A stretch of 64,000 nucleotides of DNA from Burkholderia ambifaria AMMD (GTDB taxonomy: Bacteria > Pseudomonadota > Gammaproteobacteria > Burkholderiales > Burkholderiaceae), in NCBI RefSeq assembly GCF_000203915.1, contig NC_008390.1:2232001-2296000 (forward strand), given 5' to 3'. The position numbers and the translations under genes are program-made. This document shows positions 1-9,266 of this stretch, piece after piece (the first letter of the stretch is position 1; every line of letters starts with the position of its first letter). A model generated the notes under the pieces. That model was not told where the DNA came from. It made no database searches and saw only the letters and a program-made list of their open reading frames with translations.

Positions 1-249
1 CAGCGCGTCCGGCAGCGTGACGACCCGCTGCGCGTCGATGCGCGCGATGATCGCCTGCGCTTCGGCGTGCGCGAGCGCGCCTTCGGTCGCGACGCACAGC
101 TCCGGTGTCGCGCCCGTATCGAGATACGCGCCGGCGAGATGGAAACCTTCGAGCAGCGCCTGGCCGCCGCGCCGCTGGTGAGACGTCGAGCCCGCGAGCG
201 CCTTCAGGCGCTTGTACAGCGGGTTGTCGCGGGATGTAATGCTCTTCAT
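1..249 (-). CDS. TrmH/SpoU-family RNA methyltransferase, N-terminal part (cut by window edge)
   Basis: Reading the minus strand from 249 gives MKSITSRDNPLYKRLKALAG followed by a segment containing GGQALLEGFHLAGAYLD, typical of the substrate-binding N-terminal domain of SpoU/TrmH 2'-O-ribose methyltransferases, which modify rRNA with S-adenosylmethionine. Only 83 codons lie in the window; the knotted catalytic domain is beyond base 1. A second in-frame ATG at 270 is possible, but 249 matches the usual family start. It follows rnhB in the same direction but lies beyond a strong terminator (415-450), so it is probably a separate transcript. The family is clear; the modified nucleotide cannot be told from this part. 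Confidence 0.8.
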   Translation of the reverse strand, partial: MKSITSRDNPLYKRLKALAGSTSHQRRGGQALLEGFHLAGAYLDTGATPELCVATEGALAHAEAQAIIARIDAQRVVTLPDAL

Positions 250-281
250 CAGGGGCCTGTTCCCGCTCATCGCGGGCGTGC

Positions 282-407
282 GAACGTGCGTTGCCGGCTG
301 TCCCCGACGGGGAGTGCCTTCGGGCGCGTGCGAGAAGCACGGCGCGCCGTCGGGCCGCGCCGAACCCGCGACGCGCGACGTCGCCATGCGGCCGGCAACG
401 CACGTTC
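282..407. repeat. 17-bp inverted repeat upstream of the methyltransferase
   Basis: GAACGTGCGTTGCCGGC at 282-298 is exactly the reverse complement of 391-407. The arms are 92 bases apart and flank a GC-rich stretch. In a minus-strand transcript this would close a long hairpin in the leader of the methyltransferase gene, just after the rnhB terminator. The repeat is seen directly; any function is unknown. Confidence 0.7.
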
Positions 408-414
408 ACGAAAC

Positions 415-450
415 TAAAAAAATCCCTTTCCGGCGGGGCCGCCGGAAAGG
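415..450 (-). terminator. Rho-independent terminator after rnhB
   Basis: A perfect 12-bp stem (425-436 with 439-450, arm CCTTTCCGGCGG) is followed on the minus strand by a run of seven T (complement of the A run at 415-421). It ends the long envelope-biogenesis transcript. Confidence 0.9.
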
Positions 451-546
451 CCGATCGTGGCGTCATGCTCGCGGCGAATACGCGAGGTATTCGCCGTGCC
501 CCTTCCGTCGCGCTCGCCCCTTCTGGCGGCCGGCGCAAGCCCGTTC

Positions 547-1200
547 TCAGCGGGAACCGGCCATCAGGTCGAGCGCCTCGCGCACGGGCGCGAACGAGCG
601 CCGATGCACTTCGCACGGGCCGTGCTCGCGCAGCGCGGCAAGGTGTTGCGGGGTGCTGTAACCCACGTGCATGTTGAAGCCGTACACCGGGAAGCGTTCA
701 TGCAGATCGACGAGCATGCGGTCGCGCGTGACCTTCGCGAGAATCGACGCGGCCGAGATGCTCGGCACGAGCGCGTCGCCGCTGACGATCGCCTCCGCAC
801 GCACCGTCAACGTCGGACAGCGGTTGCCGTCGATCTGGGCAAGCGTCGGCAGCACCGACAGGCCCTCGACGGCCCGCTTCATCGCCAGCATCGTCGCGTG
901 CAGGATGTTCAGCGTGTCGATTTCGTCGACGCTGGCCGACGCGACGCAAAACGCGCTCGCGCGCGCGACGATCAGGTCGTACAGCGCGTCGCGCTTCTTC
1001 GCGGACAGCGCCTTCGAATCGTCGAGCCCGTCGATCGGCCGTGCGGGATCGAGGATCACCGCGGCGGCCACGACCGGCCCCGCGAGCGGGCCGCGGCCCG
1101 CTTCGTCGACGCCGCAGACGATCTCGTCGGGCCGACTGAAGTCGAAACCGCCCTGCAGATCGGCCGACGCGCGGCGGCGTGGCACACGGATGGCCGTCAT
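547..1200 (-). CDS. rnhB: Ribonuclease HII
   Basis: This 217-residue enzyme cleaves RNA in RNA-DNA hybrids and removes single ribonucleotides from DNA. The N-terminal active-site block [14 protein letters not shown] carries the DE metal ligands near residues 31-32, and the [12 protein letters not shown] segment follows near 60. Length is normal for the family. Its ATG (1198-1200) overlaps the stop of lpxB by four bases (ATGA), so translation is probably coupled. Lying last in the lipid A cluster is a common proteobacterial arrangement. A strong terminator follows about 100 bases downstream. Confidence 0.97.
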   Translation of the reverse strand: MTAIRVPRRRASADLQGGFDFSRPDEIVCGVDEAGRGPLAGPVVAAAVILDPARPIDGLDDSKALSAKKRDALYDLIVARASAFCVASASVDEIDTLNILHATMLAMKRAVEGLSVLPTLAQIDGNRCPTLTVRAEAIVSGDALVPSISAASILAKVTRDRMLVDLHERFPVYGFNMHVGYSTPQHLAALREHGPCEVHRRSFAPVREALDLMAGSR

Positions 1201-2366
1201 GCGCGCCCCCTGCGTTGCTCGAGCACGCGCACGACCGCTTCGGCGGCCTTCGCGGCCGTGTTCTGACGCAGCGAAAGATGCATTTCGGTAAAGACTTCGG
1301 TCAGCGTGCGGCGGTTCGCGTCGTCGCGCAGCTGCGTAAGCGTCGCATCGGCGAGCGCCTCGGGCGTCGCGAAATGCTGCAGCAACTCGGGCACGACGAA
1401 GCGCCCCGCCAGGATGTTCGGCAAGCCGACGTATGGCAGATAACCCTGCCGGCGCATGATCTGCCCGGTCAGCCAGGGCACCTTGTACGAGATCACCATC
1501 GGCTTCTTCAGCAGCGCGGCTTCCAGCGTGACGGTGCCGCTCTTCACGAGGATCGCGTCGGCGGCTGTCATCGCGACCTGCGAGCGGCCGTCGGTGATCG
1601 TCAGCGCGAGTTGCGGATGGGCGTCGACGAGCGGCTGCAGCAGTTCGCGCAGCGCAGGCGTCGCCGCCGGCATCACGAACCGCACGCCGGGCTCACGCTG
1701 CTGCATCAGCGCCATCGCCGCGAAGAACGTCGGGCCGATCAGTCCGATCTCCGAGCGCCGGCTGCCCGGCAGCACCGCGATCACCGGGCCGTCTGCGGGC
1801 AAGCCGAGCGCGATGCGCGCGCCGTGCGTGTCGGGCTCGAGCGGAATCTCGTCGGCGAGCGGATGACCGACATACGTCGATGCGACACCCGCCTTGTCGA
1901 GGATCGCCGGTTCGAACGGGAACAGGCACAGCATGTGGTCGACGGACTTCGCGATCTTCTTGATCCGCCCGCCGCGCCACGCCCAGATCGACGGGCACAC
2001 GAAGTGGATCGACGGGATGCCCGCATCGCGCGCGGCCTGCTCGACGCTGAAGTTGAAGTCGGGCGCGTCGACGCCGATGAACGCGTCGGGCCGCTCCGCG
2101 AGCAGCTGGCGCTTCAACTCGCCGCGAATCCGCAGGATCTCGGGAATCTGGCCCAGCGCCTCGACGTAGCCGCGCACCGTGAGCTTGTCCATCTGCCAGT
2201 GCGAGTCGAAGCCGTGCGCGAGCATCCGCTGCCCGCCGATCCCGTAGTAGCGGGTCGACGCGGGCAGCCGCTCTTGAAGCCCGCCGAGCAGCGACGCCGC
2301 GAGCAGATCGCCCGACGGCTCGCCGGCCACCATTGCGAGCCGGAGCTGATTGGTCGGGAGCGACAT
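1197..2366 (-). CDS. lpxB: Lipid-A-disaccharide synthase
   Basis: A GT19 glycosyltransferase of 389 residues that joins UDP-2,3-diacylglucosamine and lipid X into the lipid A disaccharide at the inner membrane. The start [20 protein letters not shown] holds the family GEPSGD block; further conserved segments include [11 protein letters not shown] and the C-terminal LPGSRRSEI. It lies three bases after lpxA and overlaps rnhB by four bases, so lpxA-lpxB-rnhB are tightly coupled. Confidence 0.97.
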   Translation of the reverse strand: MSLPTNQLRLAMVAGEPSGDLLAASLLGGLQERLPASTRYYGIGGQRMLAHGFDSHWQMDKLTVRGYVEALGQIPEILRIRGELKRQLLAERPDAFIGVDAPDFNFSVEQAARDAGIPSIHFVCPSIWAWRGGRIKKIAKSVDHMLCLFPFEPAILDKAGVASTYVGHPLADEIPLEPDTHGARIALGLPADGPVIAVLPGSRRSEIGLIGPTFFAAMALMQQREPGVRFVMPAATPALRELLQPLVDAHPQLALTITDGRSQVAMTAADAILVKSGTVTLEAALLKKPMVISYKVPWLTGQIMRRQGYLPYVGLPNILAGRFVVPELLQHFATPEALADATLTQLRDDANRRTLTEVFTEMHLSLRQNTAAKAAEAVVRVLEQRRGRA

Positions 2367-2369
2367 CGC

Positions 2370-3158
2370 TTAGCGGATGATGCCGCGTTGGGACGCGTCG
2401 ATGAACTCGACGAACGCGGTGACCGCTGCATCGCCTTCGCCGCCCGCGACCGCCAGCTCGCGCAACTGCACCTTCGCTTCCTCGAGCGACAGGCCGTTCT
2501 TGTACAGCAGGCGGTACGCGCTGCGCAGCGCCGAGATCGCGTCGGGAGAGAAACCGCGCCGGCGCAGCCCTTCGACGTTGATGCCGTGCGGCTCGGCCTT
2601 GTTGCCGGCCGCGATCACGAACGGCGGCACGTCCTGCACGAGCGCCGACGCGCCGCCCAGCATCGAATGCGCGCCGATGCGCACGAACTGGTGCACGCCC
2701 GACATGCCGCCGATGATCGCGTAGTCGCCGATCTCGACGTGACCGGCCATCTGCGCGTTGCTCGACAGGATCACGTTGTTGCCGACGCGGCAGTCATGAC
2801 CGATGTGCACATAGGCCATGATCCAGTTGTCGTCGCCGAGCGTCGTCACGCCGACGTCCTGCACGGTGCCGGTGTGGATCGTCGTGAATTCGCGGATCGT
2901 GTTGCGGTTACCGATCACGAGCTTCGTCGGCTCGGCCTTGTACTTCATGTCCTGCGGACGGCCGCCGACCGACGCGTAATGGCCGATGCGGTTGTCCTCG
3001 CCGAGCGTCGTGTGACCTTCGATCACGCTGTGCGAGCCGATCGTCGTACGCGCGCCGATCGTGACGTGCGGCCCGACGATCGCATACGGCCCGATCTCGA
3101 CGGACTCGTCGATCTGCGCGCCCGGTTCGACAATCGCGGTGGGATGAATCCTGGTCAT
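2370..3158 (-). CDS. lpxA: UDP-N-acetylglucosamine acyltransferase
   Basis: This 262-residue cytoplasmic trimer performs the first step of lipid A synthesis, moving a 3-hydroxyacyl chain from ACP to UDP-GlcNAc. The first about 190 residues are hexapeptide repeats of a left-handed beta helix (for example [14 protein letters not shown]), with the conserved HIGHDC segment near residue 120 and the usual alpha-helical C-terminal domain. Length matches E. coli LpxA (262). It sits between fabZ, which competes for the same hydroxyacyl-ACP pool, and lpxB. Confidence 0.97.
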   Translation of the reverse strand: MTRIHPTAIVEPGAQIDESVEIGPYAIVGPHVTIGARTTIGSHSVIEGHTTLGEDNRIGHYASVGGRPQDMKYKAEPTKLVIGNRNTIREFTTIHTGTVQDVGVTTLGDDNWIMAYVHIGHDCRVGNNVILSSNAQMAGHVEIGDYAIIGGMSGVHQFVRIGAHSMLGGASALVQDVPPFVIAAGNKAEPHGINVEGLRRRGFSPDAISALRSAYRLLYKNGLSLEEAKVQLRELAVAGGEGDAAVTAFVEFIDASQRGIIR

Positions 3159-3225
3159 GCGCCGTTGCCTCTCGATATGATGTGTCGCGTTGCTCGCGTT
3201 ACGATATCCATGCGTGCCGCGTCGC

Positions 3226-3693
3226 TCAGGGCGCCGCGTCGGCCGTCTTGACCGTGCACATCAGTTCGGCCTCCGCCGCCACCTTGCCGTCCACTTCCGC
3301 CACCGCCTTGAACTTCCAGATGCCGCGGATGTAACGCACGAACGTCACGTTCAGAATCAGCTGGTCGCCCGGTTCGACCACGCGCTTGAAGCGCGCGCCG
3401 TCGATGCCGACGAAGTAGTACAGCGTGTTTTCCGGATCCTTCGGCTGCTCTTCCGCGAACGTCAGCAGCGCGGCTGCCTGCGCGAGCGCCTCGAGGATCA
3501 GCACACCCGGCATCACCGGCCGCTTCGGGAAGTGTCCCTGGAAGAACGGCTCGTTGATCGACACGTTCTTCAGCGCTTTGATCCCTTTGTGCGGCTCGAG
3601 TTCGAGCACGCGGTCGACGAGCAGAATCGGGTAGCGATGCGGCAGCAGCGTGAGGATCTTGTGGATGTCGAGATTGATTTTTTCAGTGCTCAT
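3226..3693 (-). CDS. fabZ: 3-hydroxyacyl-ACP dehydratase
   Basis: A hot-dog-fold dehydratase of 155 residues that removes water from 3-hydroxyacyl-ACP in fatty acid elongation. I place the start at ATG 3693 ([20 protein letters not shown]), which gives the normal length and puts the [14 protein letters not shown] block at residue 16; the open frame continues upstream to 4017 but that part is the shadow of lpxD. The [16 protein letters not shown] block carries the active-site His, and the conserved Glu follows in LEALAQ. It lies between lpxD and lpxA, balancing membrane phospholipid against lipid A. Confidence 0.96.
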
Positions 3694-3823
3694 GATGGTT
3701 CGTCTCACGCAGAGGCTGCGCGGTGGTGATGCAAAGGCTGAAGCGGGCCGCCGCGCGGCCCAGTCTGACAAACCGGGCCGGTAGCGCTGGCCGTGCCCGG
3801 TTGCTGGTCTCGCATGGCGTCGG

Positions 3824-4918
3824 TCAGGCGTCCGTGCCGCCCTGGGCGGCCAGTGCGGTTTCGAGCGCCTTGATGCGCTCGCGCAGCTTGTCGAGGTTGC
3901 GCACGAGCGCGGCGCTCCGGTTCCATTCGCCGTGGTCGACGGCCGGGAATGCGCTCGTGTAGATGCCGGCCTTCGGCAGCGACTTCGACACGCCCGACTT
4001 CGCGGTGATGATGACATAGTCGCCGAGCGTCACGTGGCCGGCAATGCCCGCCGCGCCGCCGATCATGCAGTGGCGGCCGATCGTCGTGCTGCCGGCGATG
4101 CCGGCGCTGCCCGCGATCACCGTATAGGCGCCGATCCGGCAGTTGTGGCCGATCTGGACCTGATTGTCGATCTTCACGCATTCGTCGATGACGGTGTCCG
4201 CCATCGCGCCGCGATCGATCGTCGTATTCGCGCCGATCTCGACATCCGGGCCGATGGTCACACCGCCGACCTGCGGGATCTTGACCCAGCTGCCGGTGCG
4301 CGCATCGCCGTCGCCGACGAAATCCGGCGCGAAGCCGAACCCGTCGGATCCGATCACGGCACCCGCATGGATGATCGCGCGCGGGCCGATCTTGCAGCCG
4401 TGGTACACCGATGCATTCGGATACAGGTGCGAACCCGCGCCGATCGTCGTGCCGCGGCCGATGAACACGTTCGCGTCGAGCTGCACGCCGTCCTCGATCA
4501 CCGCGCCGGCCTCGACCGTCACGTGCGGGCCGATCACCGCGCTCGCGGCAACCTGTGCGGCCGGATCGATCGTCGCGCTCGGATGCACGCCCGGCGCGCG
4601 CGGCGGCGTGGCGAGATCGATGAACATCTGCGCGACGCGCGCGAAATACGCGTACGGATTCGGCGTCACGATGAAATTGAGGGGGCCGGCCGCCTGGCCG
4701 CCAGTAGCCGCGCGCAGCTTTTCGAGATCCTTCGGCGCGATCAGCACCGCGCCGGCGCGGGTCGTCTCGACCTGCGACAGGTACTTCGGATTCGCGAGAA
4801 ACGCGAGTTGCTGAGGGCCTGCCTGGTCGAGCGGCGCGAGGCCGCTCACCTTGCACTGGGCGTCGCCGGCGATCTCGCCGCCGAACCGCTTTACGAGTTC
4901 CTCGAGCGTCAATGCCAT
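3824..4918 (-). CDS. lpxD: UDP-3-O-(3-hydroxyacyl)glucosamine N-acyltransferase
   Basis: A 364-residue acyltransferase that adds the second 3-hydroxyacyl chain in lipid A synthesis. It has an N-terminal uridine-binding domain (residues 1 to about 100), a central left-handed beta helix of hexapeptide repeats (about 105-310) and a C-terminal helix containing [12 protein letters not shown], which fits the ACP-binding extension. The active-site region HNCRIGAY is present. It starts 16 bases after the end of skp and is separated by 130 bases from fabZ; that spacer holds no other gene. Confidence 0.97.
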
Positions 4919-4934
4919 TCGTCGTCTGCTCCGT

Positions 4935-5462
4935 TCAGTTCGTCGAGCCGGACGCGAGCGCCTTGAGCACCTTGTCGGTGATGTCGATGCGCGGACTGAC
5001 GTATACGGCTTCCTGCACGATCAGGTCGTAATTCTGCTGCTCGGCGATCTGCTTGATGACCTTGTTCGCGCGCTCCAGCACCGCCGCGAGCTCCTCGTTG
5101 CGGCGCTGGTTCAGGTCCTCGCGAAACTCGCGCTGCTTGCGCTGGAAGTCGGTGTCGAGCTGCGCGAGATCGCGCTGCTTCTGCGCACGATCGGCCGCCG
5201 ACAGCGACGCACCGTTCTTGTCCAGCGAGTCGGACATCGACTTCAGGCGCGCCGCGAGGTCCTGCAGTTCCTTGTCGCGCTTCGCGAACTCGGCTTCGAG
5301 CTTCGTCTGCGCCACCTTGGCGGGCGCCGACTCGCGCAGGATCCGATCCGAATTGACCGCCGCGATGCGGGCGACGTCCTGAGCATGCGCCGTCGCCGCG
5401 CCCAAGGCCAGCGCAACGGTCAGCGCACACATCACTCGTTTCGAAAACTTACCGGTTAGCAA
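4935..5462 (-). CDS. skp: Periplasmic chaperone Skp (OmpH family), TTG start
   Basis: A small periplasmic chaperone (175 residues) that keeps unfolded outer-membrane proteins soluble on their way to BamA. It has an N-terminal signal peptide (KFSKR, then hydrophobic [16 protein letters not shown], cleavage after AHA) and a long charged coiled coil with two arms (about 55-140). The likely start codon is TTG at 5462, preceded by AGAGGG at good spacing; the later ATG at 5432 would remove the positive n-region. It lies just downstream of bamA and upstream of lpxD, the usual order. Confidence 0.93.
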
Positions 5463-5495
5463 AATTACCCTCTCGTTGCTGTTGTATGCGTTCGA

Positions 5496-7802
5496 TCAGA
5501 ACGCCGTCCCGATCTGGAACTGGAATTTCTGGTACTGGTCGCCTTCATGCTTCTGCAGCGGGAAGCCGAGGCTCAGCTTCAGCGGGCCGATCGGCGAGAT
5601 CCACGCGAGACCCACGCCGTAGCCGTAACGCAGGCCGTTCGCGCCGGTACTCGTGCCGCCCGGCGCGTTACCCCACACGTTACCGCCGTCGAGGAACGTG
5701 AACACGCGCAGCGTGCGGTCGTAGCCGGTGCCCGGCAGCGGGAACGTCAGCTCGATGTTGCCGACCAGCATCTTCGAACCGCCGATCGGGTCGTTCGTCT
5801 TCGTGTCGCGCGGGCCCAGCGAGCTCGGCTCGTAGCCACGCACCGAGCCGATACCGCCCGCGTAGTAGTTCTTGAAGATCGGGTACGGGTTGCCGATACC
5901 GTTACCGTAGCCGCCTTGCAGGTTCATGCCCAGGATGAAGCCGCGCGAGAACGAATAGTAGTACTGCGCCTGCAGGTCGGCCTTGTAGTACTGGATCTTG
6001 CCGACCGGCACGCCGTACTCGACGTTCGCTTGCGTGAAGTAGCCGCGGCTCGGGATCAGCGCGCTGTCACGCGCGTCGCGCGACCACGCGACGGTCAGCG
6101 GCACCGTGTTCGACACGCGGCCGAACTGGTTCACGTAATCCTGGTAGCTCTGCGGCGTGTTCGAGTCGACATCGAGACGGTTCTGCTCGAAGCCCGCGCC
6201 GAAGTAGACGGTGTCGACTTCCGAGAACGGAATGCCGAACTTCAGGTTGCCGCCCGCGCTGATGATCCGGAAGCTCGAGCTCGTCGAATAGTAGAGCGGC
6301 TGGTACGTGCGGTAGTAGACGTCCGTGATCCGCTTGATGCCGTCGACCGTGAAGTACGGGTCGACCTGCGTGACGGTCAGCGTGCGGTAGCTCTTCGCGG
6401 TGTTGACGTTCACCGACAGGCTCGTGCCCGAGCCGAACACGTTGTCCTGCGACACGCCGGCCGACAGCACCACCTTGTCCGTCGACGAGAAGCCCGCGCC
6501 CAGCGTGATCGCGCCGGTCGGCTTTTCATCGACCTTCACGGTCACGTCGACCTGGTCGTTCGTGCCTTCGACCGGCACCGTCGTCACGTCGACGTTGGTG
6601 AAGTAGCCGAGACGGTTCACGCGATCCTTCGACAGCGCGAGGCGGTTCGAATCGAACCACGAGCTTTCGAGCTGGCGCATTTCGCGGCGCACGACTTCGT
6701 CGCGCGTACGCGTGTTGCCGACCACGTTGATACGGCGCACATACACACGACGGCTCGGATCGACGACGAGGTTCAGGTTCACCTTGTGGTTCGCCTGGTC
6801 GATGTCCGGCTGCGCGTTGACGGTCGCGAATGCGTAGCCGTATTCGCCGAGCTTGTCGACGATCGACTTCGTCGTTTGCTGCAGCTTTTCGGCCGAGAAG
6901 CGATCGCCCGGCTTGATCTTGATCAGCTTGGTCAATTCGGCTTCGCGATCGAGCAGGTTGCCCGACAGCTTGATGCCCGACACCGTGTACGGCTCGCCTT
7001 CGTGCAGCGTGACCGTCAGGTACATGTCCTTCTTGTCGGGCGAGATCGACACCTGGGTCGACTCGATGTTGAACTCGAGGTAGCCTCGGTTCAGGTAGTA
7101 CGAGCGCACGGCCTCGAGGTCGCCCGTGAGCTTTTCCTTCGAGTACAGGTCGTTCTTCGTGTACCAGGAGAACCAGTTCGGCGTGGACAGCTGCATCTCG
7201 TCGCGCAGCTTGCTGGTGCTGAACGCCTTGTTGCCGATGAAGTTGATCTGGCGGATCTTCGCGCTCGGGCCTTCGGCGACCGCGAACAGGATCGACACGC
7301 GGTTCGCGTCGACCGGCGTGATCGTCGTCTTGACCTCGGCCGCGTAGAAGCCGCGCGTCAGGTACTGACGCTTGAGCTCCTGCTCCGCCTTGTCGACGAG
7401 CGCCTTGTCGTAGTAGCGGCCGTCGGCCAGACCCACCGCGCGCAGCGCCTTCGTCAGGTTGTCCTTGTCGAATTCCTTCGTGCCGGTGAAGTCGATCGAC
7501 GCGATGGCCGGACGCTCCTGCACCTGCACGATCACGACGTTGCCCTGGGTCGCGATGCGCACGTCGTTGAAGAAGCCCGTCGCGTACAGCGCGCGAATTG
7601 CTTCGGATGCCTTGTCGTCGGTGAAGGTATCGCCCTGCTTGATCGGCAGGTAGGCAAACACCGAACCCGCTTCGACGCGCTGCAACCCCTCGATCTTGAT
7701 GTCTTGCACCACGAACGGTGCCGCTGCATGCGCCGCGAGGCCGTGCGCGGCGAGCGCGGCCGCTGCAACTGTCTTAGGTACAAAGCGATGAGGTTTGAAC
7801 AA
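5496..7802 (-). CDS. bamA: Outer membrane protein assembly factor BamA, TTG start
   Basis: The Omp85-family central subunit of the BAM complex (768 residues), which inserts beta-barrel proteins into the outer membrane. A signal peptide (cleavage near AHAAAPF) precedes five POTRA domains (about residues 25-425, first one beginning FVVQDIKIEGLQRVE) and a 16-strand barrel. The lid-loop motif appears as VRGYEP rather than VRGFEP, and the protein ends in Phe (FQIGTAF), the beta-signal. The frame begins with TTG at 7802 preceded by GGGGA. It follows rseP and precedes skp. Confidence 0.97.
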   Translation of the reverse strand: MFKPHRFVPKTVAAAALAAHGLAAHAAAPFVVQDIKIEGLQRVEAGSVFAYLPIKQGDTFTDDKASEAIRALYATGFFNDVRIATQGNVVIVQVQERPAIASIDFTGTKEFDKDNLTKALRAVGLADGRYYDKALVDKAEQELKRQYLTRGFYAAEVKTTITPVDANRVSILFAVAEGPSAKIRQINFIGNKAFSTSKLRDEMQLSTPNWFSWYTKNDLYSKEKLTGDLEAVRSYYLNRGYLEFNIESTQVSISPDKKDMYLTVTLHEGEPYTVSGIKLSGNLLDREAELTKLIKIKPGDRFSAEKLQQTTKSIVDKLGEYGYAFATVNAQPDIDQANHKVNLNLVVDPSRRVYVRRINVVGNTRTRDEVVRREMRQLESSWFDSNRLALSKDRVNRLGYFTNVDVTTVPVEGTNDQVDVTVKVDEKPTGAITLGAGFSSTDKVVLSAGVSQDNVFGSGTSLSVNVNTAKSYRTLTVTQVDPYFTVDGIKRITDVYYRTYQPLYYSTSSSFRIISAGGNLKFGIPFSEVDTVYFGAGFEQNRLDVDSNTPQSYQDYVNQFGRVSNTVPLTVAWSRDARDSALIPSRGYFTQANVEYGVPVGKIQYYKADLQAQYYYSFSRGFILGMNLQGGYGNGIGNPYPIFKNYYAGGIGSVRGYEPSSLGPRDTKTNDPIGGSKMLVGNIELTFPLPGTGYDRTLRVFTFLDGGNVWGNAPGGTSTGANGLRYGYGVGLAWISPIGPLKLSLGFPLQKHEGDQYQKFQFQIGTAF

Positions 7803-7832
7803 CGTGCATCCCCAATATTTAGCTGCATCAAA

Positions 7833-7862
7833 TCAGGCGGCGGCCGACTGGCCGCCGCCTGA
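7833..7862. other. Strong hairpin between rseP and bamA
   Basis: A perfect 13-bp stem (7833-7845 with 7850-7862) with loop GACT lies four bases after the rseP stop and about 30 bases before the bamA start. On the minus strand only TTT follows, so it is a poor terminator; it could stabilise the upstream mRNA end or partly attenuate transcription. Confidence 0.6.
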
Positions 7863-7866
7863 CGCT

Positions 7867-9255
7867 TCAGAAATGGATTAACCGAGCCAGGTCGTTGAAC
7901 AGCGCGATCGCCGACAATGCGACGATGCAGATCAACCCGGCTCTTTGCAGAATCAGCTGCCAGCGCTCCGAAACGGCTTTCCCGGTCGCGGCTTCAACCA
8001 GATAATATAACAGATGCCCCCCGTCCAAAACGGGAATCGGCAGCAAGTTCAACACCCCGAGGCTAATGCTGACAAGGGCGAGGAACGACAGGAAGGCCGA
8101 CGGACCGAGCCGCGCGCTCTTGCCCGCGTAGTCCGCAATCGTCACCGGACCGGACAGGTTCTTCAGCGACGCGTTGCCCGTGATCATGCGCCCGAACATC
8201 TTCAGCGAATAGACGGCGATGTCCCACGTGCGGTGCGCACCGAGCCGCAGGCTCTCGATCGGACCGTAGCGCACGTCGACCGACGGCGTGTGCATCGACA
8301 GCGCCGCGCCGATGCGGCCGACCTGCTGGCCCGTCTCGTCGTCGCGCTGCGCCTGCGGCACGATCGACACCGTCTGCGTGGCACCGCCGCGCTCCACGCG
8401 CAAGTCGACCGGCTGCCCTGCGTGGTGCTTCACCGCGTCGATGAAGCGCGAGGCGCCGCCGATGGGCTTGCCGTCGAGCGCGAGCAGCTTGTCGCCGGCC
8501 TTCAGGCCCGCGCGCTCGGCCGCGCTGCCGGGCTGCACCGATGCTACCGACAACGTGCCGCCGCCGGTCTCGAAGCCCAGGTGCGTCATGAAATCGTCGT
8601 CGAGCGCGCTTTCGGGAACGTTGCGCAGGTCGACGCGGAAGTCGAACGTCGACGCGCCGCCGTCGCGCGCACCGAGCACGACCTCGCGATGATCGAACGC
8701 GGCGGCCAGCAGCTTCCAGCGCAGATCCGACCACGAACGCACCGGCACGGCCTCGCTGCCCTGCGCGTCGCCTGCGTGCACGTCACGGATCGAGACGATC
8801 GTCTCGTTGCCGTCGAAGCCCGCGCGAGCTGCCACCGTGCCGGCGGCCGGCGGCGCGAGCACCGCGGCCGGCTCGGTCACCCCGGTGGCGAATACGACGG
8901 AAAACAGGACGATTGCCAACAGGAAGTTCGCGATCGGGCCGGCGGCGACGATCGCGATGCGCTTGAACACCGATTGCCGGTTGAACGCCTGGGCGAGCTC
9001 CTCGGGCTTGATGTCCGCCCCCGGCTCGCGCTCGTCGAGCATCTTCACGTAGCCGCCGAGCGGCAGTGCGGAGAGCGTCCATTCGGTGCCCGTCCGGCGG
9101 CTGACCCAGCGCGCGACGGGCTGGCCGAAACCGATCGAGAAACGCAGCACCTTCACGCCGCACCAGCGCGCGACGCGATAATGTCCGTACTCATGCACGA
9201 CGACCAGCACCCCGATCGCCACCGCAAACGCGATCAGTTCGACCAGCACGTTCAT
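7867..9255 (-). CDS. rseP: Site-2 intramembrane metalloprotease RseP
   Basis: A membrane zinc protease that cuts anti-sigma factors such as RseA and clears signal-peptide remnants; 462 residues from ATG 9255, chosen over the GTG at 9261 because GAGGTG lies just upstream of the ATG. HEYGH near residue 21 in the first membrane segment provides the zinc ligands and catalytic Glu, and the LDGGHLLYYLVE block near the C-terminus supplies the third ligand. One clear PDZ domain lies in the middle (around GSAAERAGLKAGDKLL), with a more divergent one before it. It sits five-gene close to dxr and upstream of bamA, linking envelope stress signalling to barrel assembly. Confidence 0.95.
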   Translation of the reverse strand: MNVLVELIAFAVAIGVLVVVHEYGHYRVARWCGVKVLRFSIGFGQPVARWVSRRTGTEWTLSALPLGGYVKMLDEREPGADIKPEELAQAFNRQSVFKRIAIVAAGPIANFLLAIVLFSVVFATGVTEPAAVLAPPAAGTVAARAGFDGNETIVSIRDVHAGDAQGSEAVPVRSWSDLRWKLLAAAFDHREVVLGARDGGASTFDFRVDLRNVPESALDDDFMTHLGFETGGGTLSVASVQPGSAAERAGLKAGDKLLALDGKPIGGASRFIDAVKHHAGQPVDLRVERGGATQTVSIVPQAQRDDETGQQVGRIGAALSMHTPSVDVRYGPIESLRLGAHRTWDIAVYSLKMFGRMITGNASLKNLSGPVTIADYAGKSARLGPSAFLSFLALVSISLGVLNLLPIPVLDGGHLLYYLVEAATGKAVSERWQLILQRAGLICIVALSAIALFNDLARLIHF

Positions 9256-9266
9256 GAGCACCTCAT

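Noticed and set aside
3694..4017. N-terminal extension of fabZ
   Set aside because: The extension lies over lpxD in another frame and is unlike any FabZ.
5547..7862. A plus-strand 771-codon frame opposite bamA
   Set aside because: No family features; codon pattern mirrors bamA.
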